Both the position numbers and the translations under genes were made by a program. Under the pieces are notes generated by a model. The model ran no database searches, was not told the origin of the DNA, and was given only the letters and a program-made list of their open reading frames with translations. From JBBATK01 sp044224515 (lineage in GTDB: Bacteria > Bacteroidota > Ignavibacteria > Kapaibacteriales > NICIL-2): a DNA stretch of 64,000 nucleotides. Positions 45,241 to 55,273 of the stretch are shown here, in pieces; the stretch's first letter is position 1; each line of letters begins with the position of its first letter. The DNA is taken from contig JBGAKH010000007.1 of NCBI GenBank assembly GCA_044224515.1, forward strand, positions 1 to 64,000. Direction: 5' to 3'.

Positions 45241-45591
45241 GATTTCCCCTTGAGAAGTTTGGGTCAATATACAGCATCGTACAAGCAGATCCTAGATCAA
45301 AGCCCGGCTCCCAAGCGTGAGTGTGGTGTCGCCACGAGTTTTCTCGATACACATGTTTCGGACCTTCAGTGTCTCGTTGCAACAAAGCATGTGTTAGTGG
45401 TAGGAACATTGGTTTCGGCATGCCCGAGCACCTGTGCCGACCAAATTCCTGCAATCAAGCAATCGAGGCTCAGCTGCACGGCAGGCGAGGTTCATGGTGA
45501 AGTGCCATCTGGGTGTCTGCCGGATCGTTAACCGCACGTTTGTGTATATCTCTCATTCCGTGCGAGACCGGCAGGGGCTATTTTCGCAAGT
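45241..45591. other. Divergent region between DUF2339 and mutS
   Basis: 350 bases with promoters expected for both directions. I see no convincing consensus, repeat or RNA gene. Reading frames here are shadows. Confidence 0.5.
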
Positions 45592-48243
45592 ATGGCAAAA
45601 GACAAAGAGACGCCGCTCATGCGGCAATACAACCAAATCAAAGCGAAGCACCCGGATACTATTCTTCTGTTTCGTTTGGGTGATTTTTTCGAGACCTTTG
45701 GTGAGGATGCGGTCACCACTGCAAAAGTGTGTGGTATTACCCTGACAAAAAGGAACAATGGTGCAGGTGGAGACATGCCTTTGGCAGGCTTTCCGCATCA
45801 TCAGTTGGATGGCTATTTGCCGAAGATTGTCCGTGCAGGATTTCGCGTTGCCGTCTGTGAGCAACTGGAAGACCCAAAAATGGCCCGCGGTATAGTGAAG
45901 CGCGATGTCGTTGAGGTGGTTACCCCCGGCGTAGCGCTCTATGACAAACTCCTGGATTCGCGAAAGAACACGTATGTGGCGTCTCTGGTAGTACATGCGG
46001 AGAAGAATGGGAGTAGAGCAGCAGTCGCCTTTGCCGATGCGTCGACTGCCGAGTTTCAGTGTTGCGAACTGGCAATGACGGAGATCGTTTCCTTTTTGGA
46101 AAGCATCGCGCCGGCAGAGCTTGTCCTTATGAAATCACAAGTGCAAGAGCTGGGACCATTGCTCGATCGATTGCCTTTGAAACCCTCGCTGACGCGTTTG
46201 GAGGATTGGATTTTTGAGGAGCATTTTGGACGGGAGACATTGATTCGTCAGTTGCGAACGCAAAATCTTAAGGGATTTGGAGTTGATCATTTGTCTATCG
46301 CAACCCGAGCTGCCGGTGCTCTCATGCATTACATTTCGGAGACACAGCAAGGACGTGTTGCGCATTTCAGCAGCCTTCGCGTTTATGACGCGGGCGAGTA
46401 TATGGCTCTCGATGCTGCAACGCGGCGCAACCTGGAGATTACCTCGTCGATGCAAGACCAGGATGCTTCATTGGTCAGCGTACTGGACGACACATTGACA
46501 CCGATGGGTGGCAGACTGCTTCGAGCCTGGCTCATGAGACCGCTTCGTAGCATGGAGCGCATACAGAGCAGATTATCCGTCGTGTCGGAATGTGTTGAAC
46601 ATCCTGAGTTGCTCGCCGAGATCCGCCAACTCCTCAAACCCATTTCCGATCTCGAACGTCTGACGTCAAAAATTTGTACACAGCGTGCCACACCACGGGA
46701 TTTGCAAGCTCTTCGAGCATCACTGGAAGTTCTACCCTCTCTTAAGAAGTGCTCTCGGCCCGACTCTTCGCGCGCTCTGCTGGCTCTGTTGTCGTCGCTC
46801 GACTGCTTGGAAGACACTGTAGCACGTATTGCATCTGCTCTTGTTGACGAGCCATCGTTGGTGTTCGGAAGCGGCGCGATTTTTCGTCAGGGCTTCGACG
46901 CGCAACTCGATGAGTATCGAGAGGCGATGTACTCCGGAAAGAATTGGATACACAACTACCAGGAACAACTTCGCGACCAAACTGCTATTCCCTCACTGAA
47001 GGTTTCGTTCAACAATGTATTCGGTTACTACATTGAAATCTCCAACACGCACAAGAATAGAGTGCCATCTGCATTCGATCGGAAGCAGACTTTGGCAAAT
47101 GCCGAGCGTTACACAACACCGGAGCTGAAGGATATAGAGTCGAAGATTTTGCAAGCCGAAGAGAAGATTGGTGGACTCGAACAAAAACTCTTTGCTGAGT
47201 TGCGTTCGGCGGTTGCAGAGGTGGCGCATCATATTCAAAGCAACGCGCAACTGATAGCAACGCTCGACTGCTTACAATCCTTCGCAACGGTTTCGATAGC
47301 CTACAATTACTGTAAAGCTGAGCTCGGTGAAGACGGAGTCTTGGATGTAAAAGATGGACGGCATCCTGTTGTGGAGCGACTGCTGCCTGTGGGACAAAGT
47401 TATGTAGCGAACTCTACTTCACTCGACATAGAGAGGGAGCAGATTCATATCATCACCGGACCGAACATGGCAGGGAAGTCGTGCTACTTGCGTCAGGTTG
47501 GCTTGATTGTATTGCTCAGTCATATCGGATGTTATGTTCCGGCGCGAGCGGCAAAGGTTCCACTGTGTGATCGGATCTTCACGCGCGTTGGGGCACAAGA
47601 CAACATTGCCTCGGGAGAGAGTACGTTCTTGGTTGAAATGCAAGAAGCTGCGAACATTCTGAATAATGCCACACAGCAGAGTCTGATCTTGCTTGACGAG
47701 GTGGGACGCGGTACTGCGACCTTCGATGGTATTAGCATCGCTTGGTCGATCGTCGAGTTTCTACATGATCGCTGTGGAGCAAAGACCTTGTTTGCCACGC
47801 ACTATCACGAGCTAAACGACTTGGCGGAACTTTTGCCTCGCATCAAGAATTACAATGTCGAAGTACAAGAAGTTGGAAATTCAGTCATTTTCAGCCGTCG
47901 TGTACTGCCGGGTTCGACCGACCATTCCTTTGGTATTCACGTGGCGCAGATGGCAGGTCTTCCTCGTGAAGTGACTTCGAGAGCTCGGGAGATCCTGGCA
48001 ACCCTGGAAAACAATAATCAAAATCTCGTTGACAGCAGTTCTGGACACTCACTTAGGAAAGTCCGATCTGCTTCAACGACAGCAGTAGGCAGATCAGAAC
48101 ACGAGCACCAAATTTCCATGTTTGAACTGCGCGACGATGCAATACGTGCGGAGTTGAGCGAAGTAGACGTGAACAGCTTGACGCCAATCCAAGCGTTGCA
48201 GCAGCTCTCAACCTTGGTTGAAAAGGCTAAAAAGAACGAATAA
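45592..48243 (+). CDS. mutS: DNA mismatch repair protein MutS
   Basis: The protein has 883 residues, full length for MutS1. The mismatch-reading motif F-x-E is in GDFFETF (Phe32, Glu34). The ATPase holds Walker A GPNMAGKS at 623-630, Walker B LILLDEVGRG around 697-706, and the THYHE switch near 739-743. The C-terminal residues after about 790 include a Ser-rich linker and the dimer helix-turn-helix tail. It recognises mismatches and recruits MutL; mutL is not in the window. The start codon follows no strong ribosome-binding site. Confidence 0.98.
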   Translation: MAKDKETPLMRQYNQIKAKHPDTILLFRLGDFFETFGEDAVTTAKVCGITLTKRNNGAGGDMPLAGFPHHQLDGYLPKIVRAGFRVAVCEQLEDPKMARGIVKRDVVEVVTPGVALYDKLLDSRKNTYVASLVVHAEKNGSRAAVAFADASTAEFQCCELAMTEIVSFLESIAPAELVLMKSQVQELGPLLDRLPLKPSLTRLEDWIFEEHFGRETLIRQLRTQNLKGFGVDHLSIATRAAGALMHYISETQQGRVAHFSSLRVYDAGEYMALDAATRRNLEITSSMQDQDASLVSVLDDTLTPMGGRLLRAWLMRPLRSMERIQSRLSVVSECVEHPELLAEIRQLLKPISDLERLTSKICTQRATPRDLQALRASLEVLPSLKKCSRPDSSRALLALLSSLDCLEDTVARIASALVDEPSLVFGSGAIFRQGFDAQLDEYREAMYSGKNWIHNYQEQLRDQTAIPSLKVSFNNVFGYYIEISNTHKNRVPSAFDRKQTLANAERYTTPELKDIESKILQAEEKIGGLEQKLFAELRSAVAEVAHHIQSNAQLIATLDCLQSFATVSIAYNYCKAELGEDGVLDVKDGRHPVVERLLPVGQSYVANSTSLDIEREQIHIITGPNMAGKSCYLRQVGLIVLLSHIGCYVPARAAKVPLCDRIFTRVGAQDNIASGESTFLVEMQEAANILNNATQQSLILLDEVGRGTATFDGISIAWSIVEFLHDRCGAKTLFATHYHELNDLAELLPRIKNYNVEVQEVGNSVIFSRRVLPGSTDHSFGIHVAQMAGLPREVTSRAREILATLENNNQNLVDSSSGHSLRKVRSASTTAVGRSEHEHQISMFELRDDAIRAELSEVDVNSLTPIQALQQLSTLVEKAKKNE

Positions 48244-48382
48244 GCTCTGTAGAACCATTCGAGAAGGCAAAAGGGGACGCACAAATATTGGTCCTCGTGG
48301 TATAAAATTTTGTCGCGAAGGCTCGCCGTAGCGAAATTTGCAGCATCTGACTGAATCGACCACCAATGAAAACTGAGGAACC

Positions 48383-48763
48383 ATGACATTCCCGGAGAAT
48401 TTGAAATACACTAGCGATCACGAGTGGATTCGCGTTGAAGGAAATACCGGCTGGATTGGCGTTACCGACCACGCACAAGGCGAGTTGGGCGACGTTGTGT
48501 ACATCGACATAGCTGATGGCTTGGATAGCATCACGAAAGGTGAGAGCTTTGGTACCATTGAAGCTGTGAAGACCGTTGCGGATCTCTACGCTCCGTGCAG
48601 CGGAAAAGTACTTGAAGTCAATCGCGGACTGAACGATAGTCCGGAAAAAGTAAATCAGGATCCGTACAACGACGGTTGGATCGTAAAGGTTGAGTTGTCC
48701 GATTTGTCGGATCTTGACGAATTGATGGACGTGAATGCCTATAAGGCGATCGTCGGACACTAA
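48383..48763 (+). CDS. gcvH: Glycine cleavage system H protein
   Basis: The protein has 126 residues of the lipoyl-domain fold. The lipoylated lysine is Lys63 in the motif GTIEAVKTVADLY. GAGGA lies five bases before the start codon. It shuttles the aminomethyl group between the P, T and L proteins of the glycine cleavage complex. None of gcvP, gcvT or lpd lies near, so the complex is encoded in dispersed genes, as is common in this phylum. A terminator follows at 48886-48914. Confidence 0.97.
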   Translation: MTFPENLKYTSDHEWIRVEGNTGWIGVTDHAQGELGDVVYIDIADGLDSITKGESFGTIEAVKTVADLYAPCSGKVLEVNRGLNDSPEKVNQDPYNDGWIVKVELSDLSDLDELMDVNAYKAIVGH

Positions 48764-48885
48764 AGCACACGAGTCAAACGTTTACTTGATTATTGACAGC
48801 GCCGCTTCGTGTGTACGAAGGCGACGAGTGTCAACGCGATGTCACCATCGCGAGATTTCCACTTCATTTATTCTACTTGCAGGTT

Positions 48886-48914
48886 AAAAGGGACGACGTC
48901 TGTTCGTCCCTTTT
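48886..48914 (+). terminator. Intrinsic terminator
   Basis: A perfect 11-bp stem, AAAAGGGACGA (48886-48896) against TCGTCCCTTTT (48904-48914), has a seven-base loop. It lies 120 bases after gcvH. The T run is within the stem, so termination could work in both directions. Confidence 0.75.
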
Positions 48915-49058
48915 GCCTATGTAGTCAGGACCGGGGAGCTGATTTCAATCCAATGCTCGTTGTCGGCAACATCCACTAGCGGTGCTTTATTTTCATATAC
49001 GTCGTCGAGCGAGCTTCGCAGAACTCGAAACCATATACTACGCTACCATCCTCTGAAC

Positions 49059-49364
49059 ATGAGACCAGCCAAACACACCGTCTTCCTCGTCCTCATCGTC
49101 AGTCAGATGATTTCGCTACTCTCTCTTATTCTTTGGTTCAGTCTGTACGATCTGATTTCGCGATCGGGACGTGCGATCGATGAGGTTGGTCCTCTCTTTC
49201 AGGTCTATCCTGTGCTTCCCTTTGCACTGAGTGCACTAGCCTGGTTTGCGTATCGTCTACGCCGCTGGAATCTTGCAATGACCTTGACTCTTGTTCCGGC
49301 GGTCATTGCCACATTGTTGATGAGTTATTACTTTGTCATCGGTCTTGCTCAACACTTCGTCTAG
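49059..49364 (+). CDS. Small three-helix membrane protein, unknown
   Basis: The protein has 101 residues from the ATG at 49059. The frame is open to a TTG at 48960, which would add 33 residues without homology. Three hydrophobic segments at about 6-28, 46-64 and 75-95 indicate an inner-membrane protein. It lies 14 bases before the next gene, and both have the same style, so they probably form one unit. I do not recognise a family. Confidence 0.55.
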   Translation: MRPAKHTVFLVLIVSQMISLLSLILWFSLYDLISRSGRAIDEVGPLFQVYPVLPFALSALAWFAYRLRRWNLAMTLTLVPAVIATLLMSYYFVIGLAQHFV

Positions 49365-49378
49365 GAGAAAAATATCCA

Positions 49379-49798
49379 ATGTTTGATGTTCTTCATGTCT
49401 TCCATGCACATAATCGTTTTCTCATATCGGTGCTGGCACTTGCCTGCGTCCTGAAACTCATTGTGAATCTGTTGCGAAAGAAAGAGTATGGTCGTAGCGA
49501 CGCGATGCTGGTGCGATTGTACTCGGTTGTCCTAACGATTCAGTTCGTTGTGGGCATTCTGCTTCTCTACAATGTCGGAACTATGGCAGCATGGGATATG
49601 TCTCAGCTACGGCTGCAACTGGAACACGCAACGACGCAATTGATTGCAGTCGGACTTAGCCATGCTGCAGTTGGTGTCTACCGAAAGACAAACGGAAATC
49701 GTTCAACTCGCGCACTGATCTTTGTCGCCGCATCCTTCGCGTTGATTATCGTGGGAGTTGGCCGACTCAAAGGCTTTGAATATTGGATGAACCTCTAA
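49379..49798 (+). CDS. Four-helix membrane protein, cytochrome b-like
   Basis: The protein has 139 residues and four predicted membrane helices. Histidines are placed at FHAHNRF (about residues 8-14) and in helix 3, EHATTQLIAVGLSH (about 82-95). This pattern resembles short Bacteroidota/Chlorobiota proteins of cytochrome-b or haem-A-synthase type with HxxxR and HxxxxLIA helices; haem binding is inferred, not shown. The start is preceded by AGGAG. It follows the previous small membrane gene by 14 bases. Confidence 0.5.
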   Translation: MFDVLHVFHAHNRFLISVLALACVLKLIVNLLRKKEYGRSDAMLVRLYSVVLTIQFVVGILLLYNVGTMAAWDMSQLRLQLEHATTQLIAVGLSHAAVGVYRKTNGNRSTRALIFVAASFALIIVGVGRLKGFEYWMNL

Positions 49799-50082
49799 GT
49801 ACTGAAGCATTCAAAGCGAAGTTGAACATCAGGTGGAGTTCTCTCTGTGCTGTGGACAGCGAGGTCTTCAAGATTTTACAGACCTTTGCGATCATCCTTA
49901 GAGGAGCGTAGCTTTAGCAAAAAAGCTATGCGAGAGAAGACATATGCGAATGCCTGAAGATCTTGTGGTAGAACTAATCTGCGCAGCGTTGGAACCACTA
50001 CGCCGATGTTCTCGGTGATGCGCAGAGCTTTGCATGTTGAATTGTATTCGACCGGCTGACGACATAACTGTGGCGATCTGCG

Positions 50083-51645
50083 CTACGATTTCCGTGAGAA
50101 AGTGGCCAGCCGCATGCAGATGAGGTCTTGAAGATTTCGGGCAAGGGCTTCCGGTACTGTGAAGTTGTTGATCATGATGGCAAAGCAGAGCGTTTCACCA
50201 TCACGTGTCGTAACGTATCCTGCAAGGGTATTGACGTTATTCAGACTCCCTGTTTTTGCGCGCAATTTTTTCTCGGCCAATGTTCCCACCGTCCGATTGC
50301 GCATGGTTCCGGATTCACCCGGAATGGCAAGAGACGATTCGAATTCTTGTTTGATGTCGCTCTTATGAACAGCCCACAAAAGTTGGGCTAATTGATGTGG
50401 CGAACATAGGTTGAGACGCGACAATCCACTTCCGTCTGCCATTTGAAAATCATCGTGTTGAATGCCAAGCTTCATGATGTATTTCTTGACCTGTTCTATT
50501 CCGGCATCGAAGCTGCCATTACCACTGCTTTCTTTACCAAGTGTTTTGAGTAGACTCTCAGCACAGAGGTTGTGCGAGTGTGTATTGATGATCGCCACTA
50601 TGTCTTGAAGAGGCGGGGATACATGCTCGCAGAGTGCTTGCATTCCCGCGTAGGAAATGCGCTCATTCCAATTGTCGATGTCTAGCAGTAGACCGCGCAC
50701 TTTGATTTGATGGTGCTCGAATGCTTGCTTAAGCGTATGCAAGACAAAGAGTGTCGGGTTGTCGACCGTAACACGGACGCTTGTGGGCGACTCAGCCGCG
50801 GCTTTTCCTTCAAGAGCGATATGACCCCGAAGTTCAATGGTATTGGAGTTCGCGGCACGTACCGGTATAATCTCTGTCCCGTCATTGGTATTCACGGTGA
50901 CAATGTTGTTGACAATGCGAACGTAACGATTGTCTTGCGGCACCGAAACCCGGGCTAATTCTCCGTTCATAGATCCCGGATACACCTGCAACTCAACACA
51001 GTTGTCGGTAGCGGTGAGTGCACTTATCTGCGCAGAGTAGGGATAGGCCATGTCGTCCCAACTCCAGCCGGCGCCATAATGCTCCTTGTCGAAGTAGGAA
51101 TCATCGCCGATGATGTTTCCATTGATCGACTTGATTCCCAGCGAGTCGAACTTGGTCATCCAGGCGTCAAAGATGGCCACGACATCAGTTTTGAAGTACT
51201 CACTCCAGGTTGGATCTCCGGAGCCGCGTACAATAATGTTTCCTTGAAACTCACCGTTCGGACTCACTTTGCCATCGAGATACAGTCTGGTGGAGTACCG
51301 AAACTCTTTTCCAAGATAGTCTAAGGCAGCGCTCGTTGTGAAGAGTTTCAGGGTACTTGCCGGTATAAAGTTCTTGAGATCATTCTCTCGATAGATTGTT
51401 TCGCCATTGTCGGCTGAGAGTACCGAAACGCCGATGAGGGCATTGGAAAAGTCGCGCGACTTCAACAATCCATCAATGTCATTCTGCAACTCCCGAACTG
51501 CGGAGCGTGTGCTCTTGCGTTCCGGACGTAAGGTGTCGGCATGCTTCTCTTGTAGCGATCCTGTCGATGAAGGTTGAGCGTGGAGCTGCTGAAGCGAAAA
51601 GAAAAGAAGTGCCGTTAGGATGCTACGCATCCAGGCTCTGCCCAT
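50083..51645 (-). CDS. dacB: D-Ala-D-Ala carboxypeptidase/endopeptidase PBP4
   Basis: The protein has 520 residues from the ATG at 51645, where a signal peptide begins (MRSILTALLFFSLQQLHAQ starts five residues later). The frame runs to 51756, but that part is unrelated. S13 motifs are SxxK in PASTLKLF, SxN in HSHNLCAE, and KTG in RAKTGSLNN. It trims and cleaves peptidoglycan cross-links in the periplasm as penicillin-binding protein 4. Its insertion between the SxxK and SxN motifs is of normal length. Neighbouring leftward genes rdgB and the methylase end 190 bases away. Confidence 0.93.
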   Translation of the reverse strand: MGRAWMRSILTALLFFSLQQLHAQPSSTGSLQEKHADTLRPERKSTRSAVRELQNDIDGLLKSRDFSNALIGVSVLSADNGETIYRENDLKNFIPASTLKLFTTSAALDYLGKEFRYSTRLYLDGKVSPNGEFQGNIIVRGSGDPTWSEYFKTDVVAIFDAWMTKFDSLGIKSINGNIIGDDSYFDKEHYGAGWSWDDMAYPYSAQISALTATDNCVELQVYPGSMNGELARVSVPQDNRYVRIVNNIVTVNTNDGTEIIPVRAANSNTIELRGHIALEGKAAAESPTSVRVTVDNPTLFVLHTLKQAFEHHQIKVRGLLLDIDNWNERISYAGMQALCEHVSPPLQDIVAIINTHSHNLCAESLLKTLGKESSGNGSFDAGIEQVKKYIMKLGIQHDDFQMADGSGLSRLNLCSPHQLAQLLWAVHKSDIKQEFESSLAIPGESGTMRNRTVGTLAEKKLRAKTGSLNNVNTLAGYVTTRDGETLCFAIMINNFTVPEALARNLQDLICMRLATFSRKS

Positions 51646-51834
51646 TGCCGACAACACGGCTGTATGCGCAAGCTCCGGAGCTAGGAGTTCCGTTTGGTAG
51701 TCACATACAAGTAATGTGGAGTTGAGCATCTTTAGGTATTCTTCAACGTGTGTCAAAAATAGTTTACGAACCGGAGTTGATCTTGCTATGAAACCCGGTA
51801 CGAGCCTGCTGCGTTTCGCTTTTGCAGAGTTTCG

Positions 51835-53103
51835 TCAGGCAACCCGCGACGGACGCAGAGATGACCACACTGCATCGGCTGTGGCCTTATGCGCATTGTC
51901 GCTTAACTCTGCAGCAATGGCAAGAGATTCTTCACACATGTCCGCATCTGCTCCGACGTTTAGCGCGCCACGTAAGTGTGAGTAGAGTTGTCGGCTCCAA
52001 CCACAAGCGGCCAAGATCGTGCTGTTGATCAGTTCACGTGTGCAGAGGTCGAGCTGTGAACGAGAGAGCACTTTGCCGTATCCTTCAACGATCATCCACA
52101 TATCCAGGTGTGCAGACAGGGCTAGAACACGCTCTCGCATTGCCGTATATACCCCGGTATAAATGCGCTCACAGGTTTCTCTGCCACGTCGTTCAAAGAC
52201 TCGCAGATCATACTGTTCTGAGTCATCGGCATACCAACTTATGGAGCGAGATTCCAAGACACTGCGCATCGAACTCAAGGCTTCCAGTGCTGCCGGAAAA
52301 CCGGCAAAGAGATAGATCTGGAGCAAAGCCTCATACATGTGCTGAAGATCAAACTCGTGATCGCAATACTCGTGTATACAGGCTTGAAGTTCAAACTGCT
52401 TGTTGAGAACGGCATTGGCTGCGGCACGACAAAGCAGGTGGCGATGGAGGCTGTGTGTTGGACGCCTCGCAGTGAAATCGGACTGTGCTTCTTCCAATGC
52501 AGCGTCGTCGCGTAGTCTTCTATAAATACCCGCAAACTCCTGCAGTGCCAGAGCCCTGTGAGAGATGGCATTCTTCGTTTCGCTAGACAGCTCAGCAAAG
52601 CTCATCTCGTGACCCTTGGGCACGAAAACAGGGTCATATCCAAAACCGCGATCTCCTCGAGCCGCTTCACTGATGCTGCCCTTGCAAGATCCCTCGGCAA
52701 ATAACGTTCGCTGATCGTCAACATAGCAGATTACAGTGCGGAAGCTTGCCTGACGTTTCTCGGGTGCAATGCCATGGAGTTTTTCGAGCAGAAGGGCAAC
52801 GTTATCTTCATACCGAGCATTTTCACCGGCAAAACGTGCGGTATGTACACCCGGCGCTCCATTCAATGCGTCGACTTCAAGTCCGGTATCATCAGCTATA
52901 CATGGTAGTCCGCTCCGTTCATAGAAAGCTCGTGCTTTAAGGTAGGCATTTTCTTCGAGTGTAGATCCGCTCTCCTCAACGTCGAGCGACATATCATCGA
53001 TGTCGGACAAACATAGGATTTCAAGCTTGGGATCCAATTGTCGCAGGATTGCACCGAGCTCCTCAATCTTGTGAGTGTTGTTGGAAGCGAGAAGAAGCTT
53101 CAT
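51835..53103 (-). CDS. rdgB: RdgB-type XTP/dITP diphosphatase fused to a CMD-like domain
   Basis: The protein has 422 residues, twice the usual 200. Residues 1-200 are a complete HAM1/RdgB nucleotide pyrophosphatase. It carries SNNTHK at 7-12 (phosphate loop), ADDTGLEVDAL around 70-80, GVHTARFAG at about 85-93, and DRGFGYDPVF with its catalytic residues at 151-160. It removes dITP and XTP from the nucleotide pool. Residues about 255-400 match a carboxymuconolactone decarboxylase/AhpD-type helical domain (EALLQIYLFAGFPAAL at 258-273, and YSHLRGALNVGA near 374-385). No CxxC redox pair is present. It overlaps the upstream methylase gene by four bases. Confidence 0.85.
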   Translation of the reverse strand: MKLLLASNNTHKIEELGAILRQLDPKLEILCLSDIDDMSLDVEESGSTLEENAYLKARAFYERSGLPCIADDTGLEVDALNGAPGVHTARFAGENARYEDNVALLLEKLHGIAPEKRQASFRTVICYVDDQRTLFAEGSCKGSISEAARGDRGFGYDPVFVPKGHEMSFAELSSETKNAISHRALALQEFAGIYRRLRDDAALEEAQSDFTARRPTHSLHRHLLCRAAANAVLNKQFELQACIHEYCDHEFDLQHMYEALLQIYLFAGFPAALEALSSMRSVLESRSISWYADDSEQYDLRVFERRGRETCERIYTGVYTAMRERVLALSAHLDMWMIVEGYGKVLSRSQLDLCTRELINSTILAACGWSRQLYSHLRGALNVGADADMCEESLAIAAELSDNAHKATADAVWSSLRPSRVA

Positions 53104-53882
53104 GAGCGAGTGGCCCCGGCAAAGTGATACAAACTGATTCCGGCGGCAATAGCAGCGTTGAGTGATTCAGCAGATCCCTGGGAAGCAATGGTGAAGGGCT
53201 TGGTGATCAGCTTGCCAACTTCTTCCGATATACCCGCAGCTTCGGCACCGATGACAACGCAGAGTGGTTCTGTCGTTGCACACTGTGAGATGTCATCCGC
53301 ATTGTGCGCCATTGCCCCATAAATCGAATGTGTAGTACGTAATAGACGCAATGTCTGCGACAAATTCACAGCGAGCACCGGGATATGAAAAATGGAACCC
53401 ATCGTTGAGCGTATGAGTTTTGGGTTGTATCGGTCGACGCTTCCGCTTCCAAGGAGCACGGCATTAAAACCAAAGAAGTGCGCCGTTCGAATGATAGTGC
53501 CGACATTACCCGGATCCTGAACACCGTCCAATGCTACCACTCGTTGCCACGCATCGACATCGTGCGATGCATCTGCGGCATACCGAACTACAGCCGCCAC
53601 ACCTTGAGGAGAAGCTGCATCACTGATCTGTTCAAAAATGCGAGCACTGCAATACTCGATGGCTATGCCACGCCTTTTACAGGTGTTAATCAATGACGTT
53701 TGATGTTCTATTTGGTCGTGACGTAGCACGACCAAGGCAAGAGTGTATGACGAACGGAGGACTTCATGCACCAAGGTTGGTCCTTCGGCAAGAAAACATT
53801 TTTCATCGTCACGGTGCTTGCGCTGATGCAGCGAGGCTAAGAGTTTGCGATGTTTGTCAGACAACGCAGCTAAAGTTTCCAT
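53100..53882 (-). CDS. SpoU/TrmH-family RNA 2'-O-methyltransferase
   Basis: The protein has 260 residues. The N-terminal substrate-binding part begins METLAALSDKHRKLLASL. The knotted SPOUT domain follows, with motif 1 LDGVQDPGNVGTIIRTA near 118-134, motif 2 VVIGAEAAGISEEV around 207-220, and motif 3 SLNAAIAAGISLYH near 240-253. It would methylate a ribose 2'-OH in rRNA or tRNA; the RlmB/TsnR-like type is more likely than TrmH because of the N-terminal L30e-like domain. The gene is first of a leftward pair with rdgB (overlap ATGA), and divergent by 84 bases from the phosphorylase. Confidence 0.92.
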   Translation of the reverse strand: METLAALSDKHRKLLASLHQRKHRDDEKCFLAEGPTLVHEVLRSSYTLALVVLRHDQIEHQTSLINTCKRRGIAIEYCSARIFEQISDAASPQGVAAVVRYAADASHDVDAWQRVVALDGVQDPGNVGTIIRTAHFFGFNAVLLGSGSVDRYNPKLIRSTMGSIFHIPVLAVNLSQTLRLLRTTHSIYGAMAHNADDISQCATTEPLCVVIGAEAAGISEEVGKLITKPFTIASQGSAESLNAAIAAGISLYHFAGATRS

Positions 53883-53965
53883 GGTGTGTAGTGATGCCGT
53901 CGAGAAGACTCTTCGTTGTTCGCTGCGCGTGCAGCGCAGTCCAGTGCAAACTTACAAAGCACGTC

Positions 53966-55273
53966 ATGATACCTGCAGAACTCTTACGGAAGAAACGAGA
54001 CGGACACGAGCTGTCGGGAGATGAGATTCGCGCCTTTATTGGAGCATTACTCAACTCTTCGGTCAATGAGGCACAAGCCGCAGCCTTTTTAATGGCAGCC
54101 TGTACTCGGGGAATGAGCGCGCGAGAAACGGCTGCACTGAGTCTCGCCATGCGCGACAGTGGTGTGCGTTACAACTTTCATGATTTGGGAATCCCGATTG
54201 TTGACAAGCACTCTACGGGTGGGGTGGGTGATAAAGTCTCGCTGCTTCTTGTTCCCTTGGCAGCTGCCTGCGGTATTCTGGTGCCGATGATGAGTGGGCG
54301 CGGCTTAGGACACACCGGCGGAACGGTCGACAAACTTGAGTCGATTCCCGGTATGCGCTTGGACTTTGATGAGAGCGCATTGCGAACCCTTCTGCTTGAA
54401 CAAGGAGCTTTCATGATAAAGGCTTCCTCCAATGTTGCTCCCGCCGACGGCATTCTTTATGCGCTGCGTGATGTTACAGGAACCATTGAGAGCACCAGCC
54501 TGATAACAGCATCTATCTTGTCGAAAAAACTGGTTGAAGGACTCGACGGCCTCGTGCTCGATATGAAGGTTGGGCGTGGCGCATTCATGAGCACACGAGA
54601 GCAAGCCGATGAGTTGGCGCACAGCATGATGTCAGTTGCGAAGGAAGCAGGGTTGCCAATGCACATCGTCTTCAGTTCGATGGACCATCCTCTGGGAACG
54701 ATGGTAGGCAATTGGTTGGAGATGCGTGAGTGTGAAGAAGCGCTGCGAGATCCCACCTCCTGTTCTCCGGATCTCTACGAGCTTAGTCTTTTACAATGTT
54801 CACGCATGTTGCAACTCGCAGATCGCTCTTTAAGCGACGAGCGAGCACGTGAGATGAGCAAAAGAGTTTGGCATGACGGTACCGCACATCAACGTTTTCA
54901 CGCATTGATCAAAGCGCAAGGCGGCGATTGGTCTGCTGCCTGCGAACGTTATACGTCCACACACTCAATGGCTCTGCATGCTCCACGTGAAGGGATCCTG
55001 CACTCCTGGTCTACACGTGAAATGGGTTTGGCGGGAATCGAGCTCGGCGCAGGACGTAAACGTCAACATGACACTATCGATTATGCTGCCGGTTTCCGCT
55101 TGTTGAAAAAAGTTGGCGATGAGATACGGAAGGGAGAAGAGCTTCTGATACTGCAGGCATCGAGCGACAGCGAGCTGGAACGCGTGTGCACGATGCTGGA
55201 ACAGGGACTTGATATACGTCCGGAGACATACAGCCCAACCCCTCTCATTTTGGATGAATGGCACTCATCATAA
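53966..55273 (+). CDS. Pyrimidine-nucleoside (thymidine) phosphorylase
   Basis: The protein has 435 residues from the ATG at 53966 (MIPAELLRKKRDG). The frame runs to 53693, but that would overlap the divergent methylase gene and is not conserved. The nucleoside phosphorylase signature KHSTGGVGDKVSLLLVPLAA is followed by MSGRGLGHTGGTVDKLES. The C-terminal lobe is at about 340-435. It splits thymidine or uridine with phosphate to give base and (deoxy)ribose-1-phosphate. Whether it is strictly DeoA or broader Pdp is not decidable here. Together with cdd elsewhere in this window it supports pyrimidine salvage. Confidence 0.93.
   Translation: MIPAELLRKKRDGHELSGDEIRAFIGALLNSSVNEAQAAAFLMAACTRGMSARETAALSLAMRDSGVRYNFHDLGIPIVDKHSTGGVGDKVSLLLVPLAAACGILVPMMSGRGLGHTGGTVDKLESIPGMRLDFDESALRTLLLEQGAFMIKASSNVAPADGILYALRDVTGTIESTSLITASILSKKLVEGLDGLVLDMKVGRGAFMSTREQADELAHSMMSVAKEAGLPMHIVFSSMDHPLGTMVGNWLEMRECEEALRDPTSCSPDLYELSLLQCSRMLQLADRSLSDERAREMSKRVWHDGTAHQRFHALIKAQGGDWSAACERYTSTHSMALHAPREGILHSWSTREMGLAGIELGAGRKRQHDTIDYAAGFRLLKKVGDEIRKGEELLILQASSDSELERVCTMLEQGLDIRPETYSPTPLILDEWHSS

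Noticed and set aside
45434..45745. 103-codon frame overlapping the start of mutS
   Set aside because: A shadow frame of mutS and its leader; no homology.
53693..53965. Longer N-terminus of the nucleoside phosphorylase
   Set aside because: It would overlap the divergent methylase gene and has no homology; the family starts at MIPAELL.
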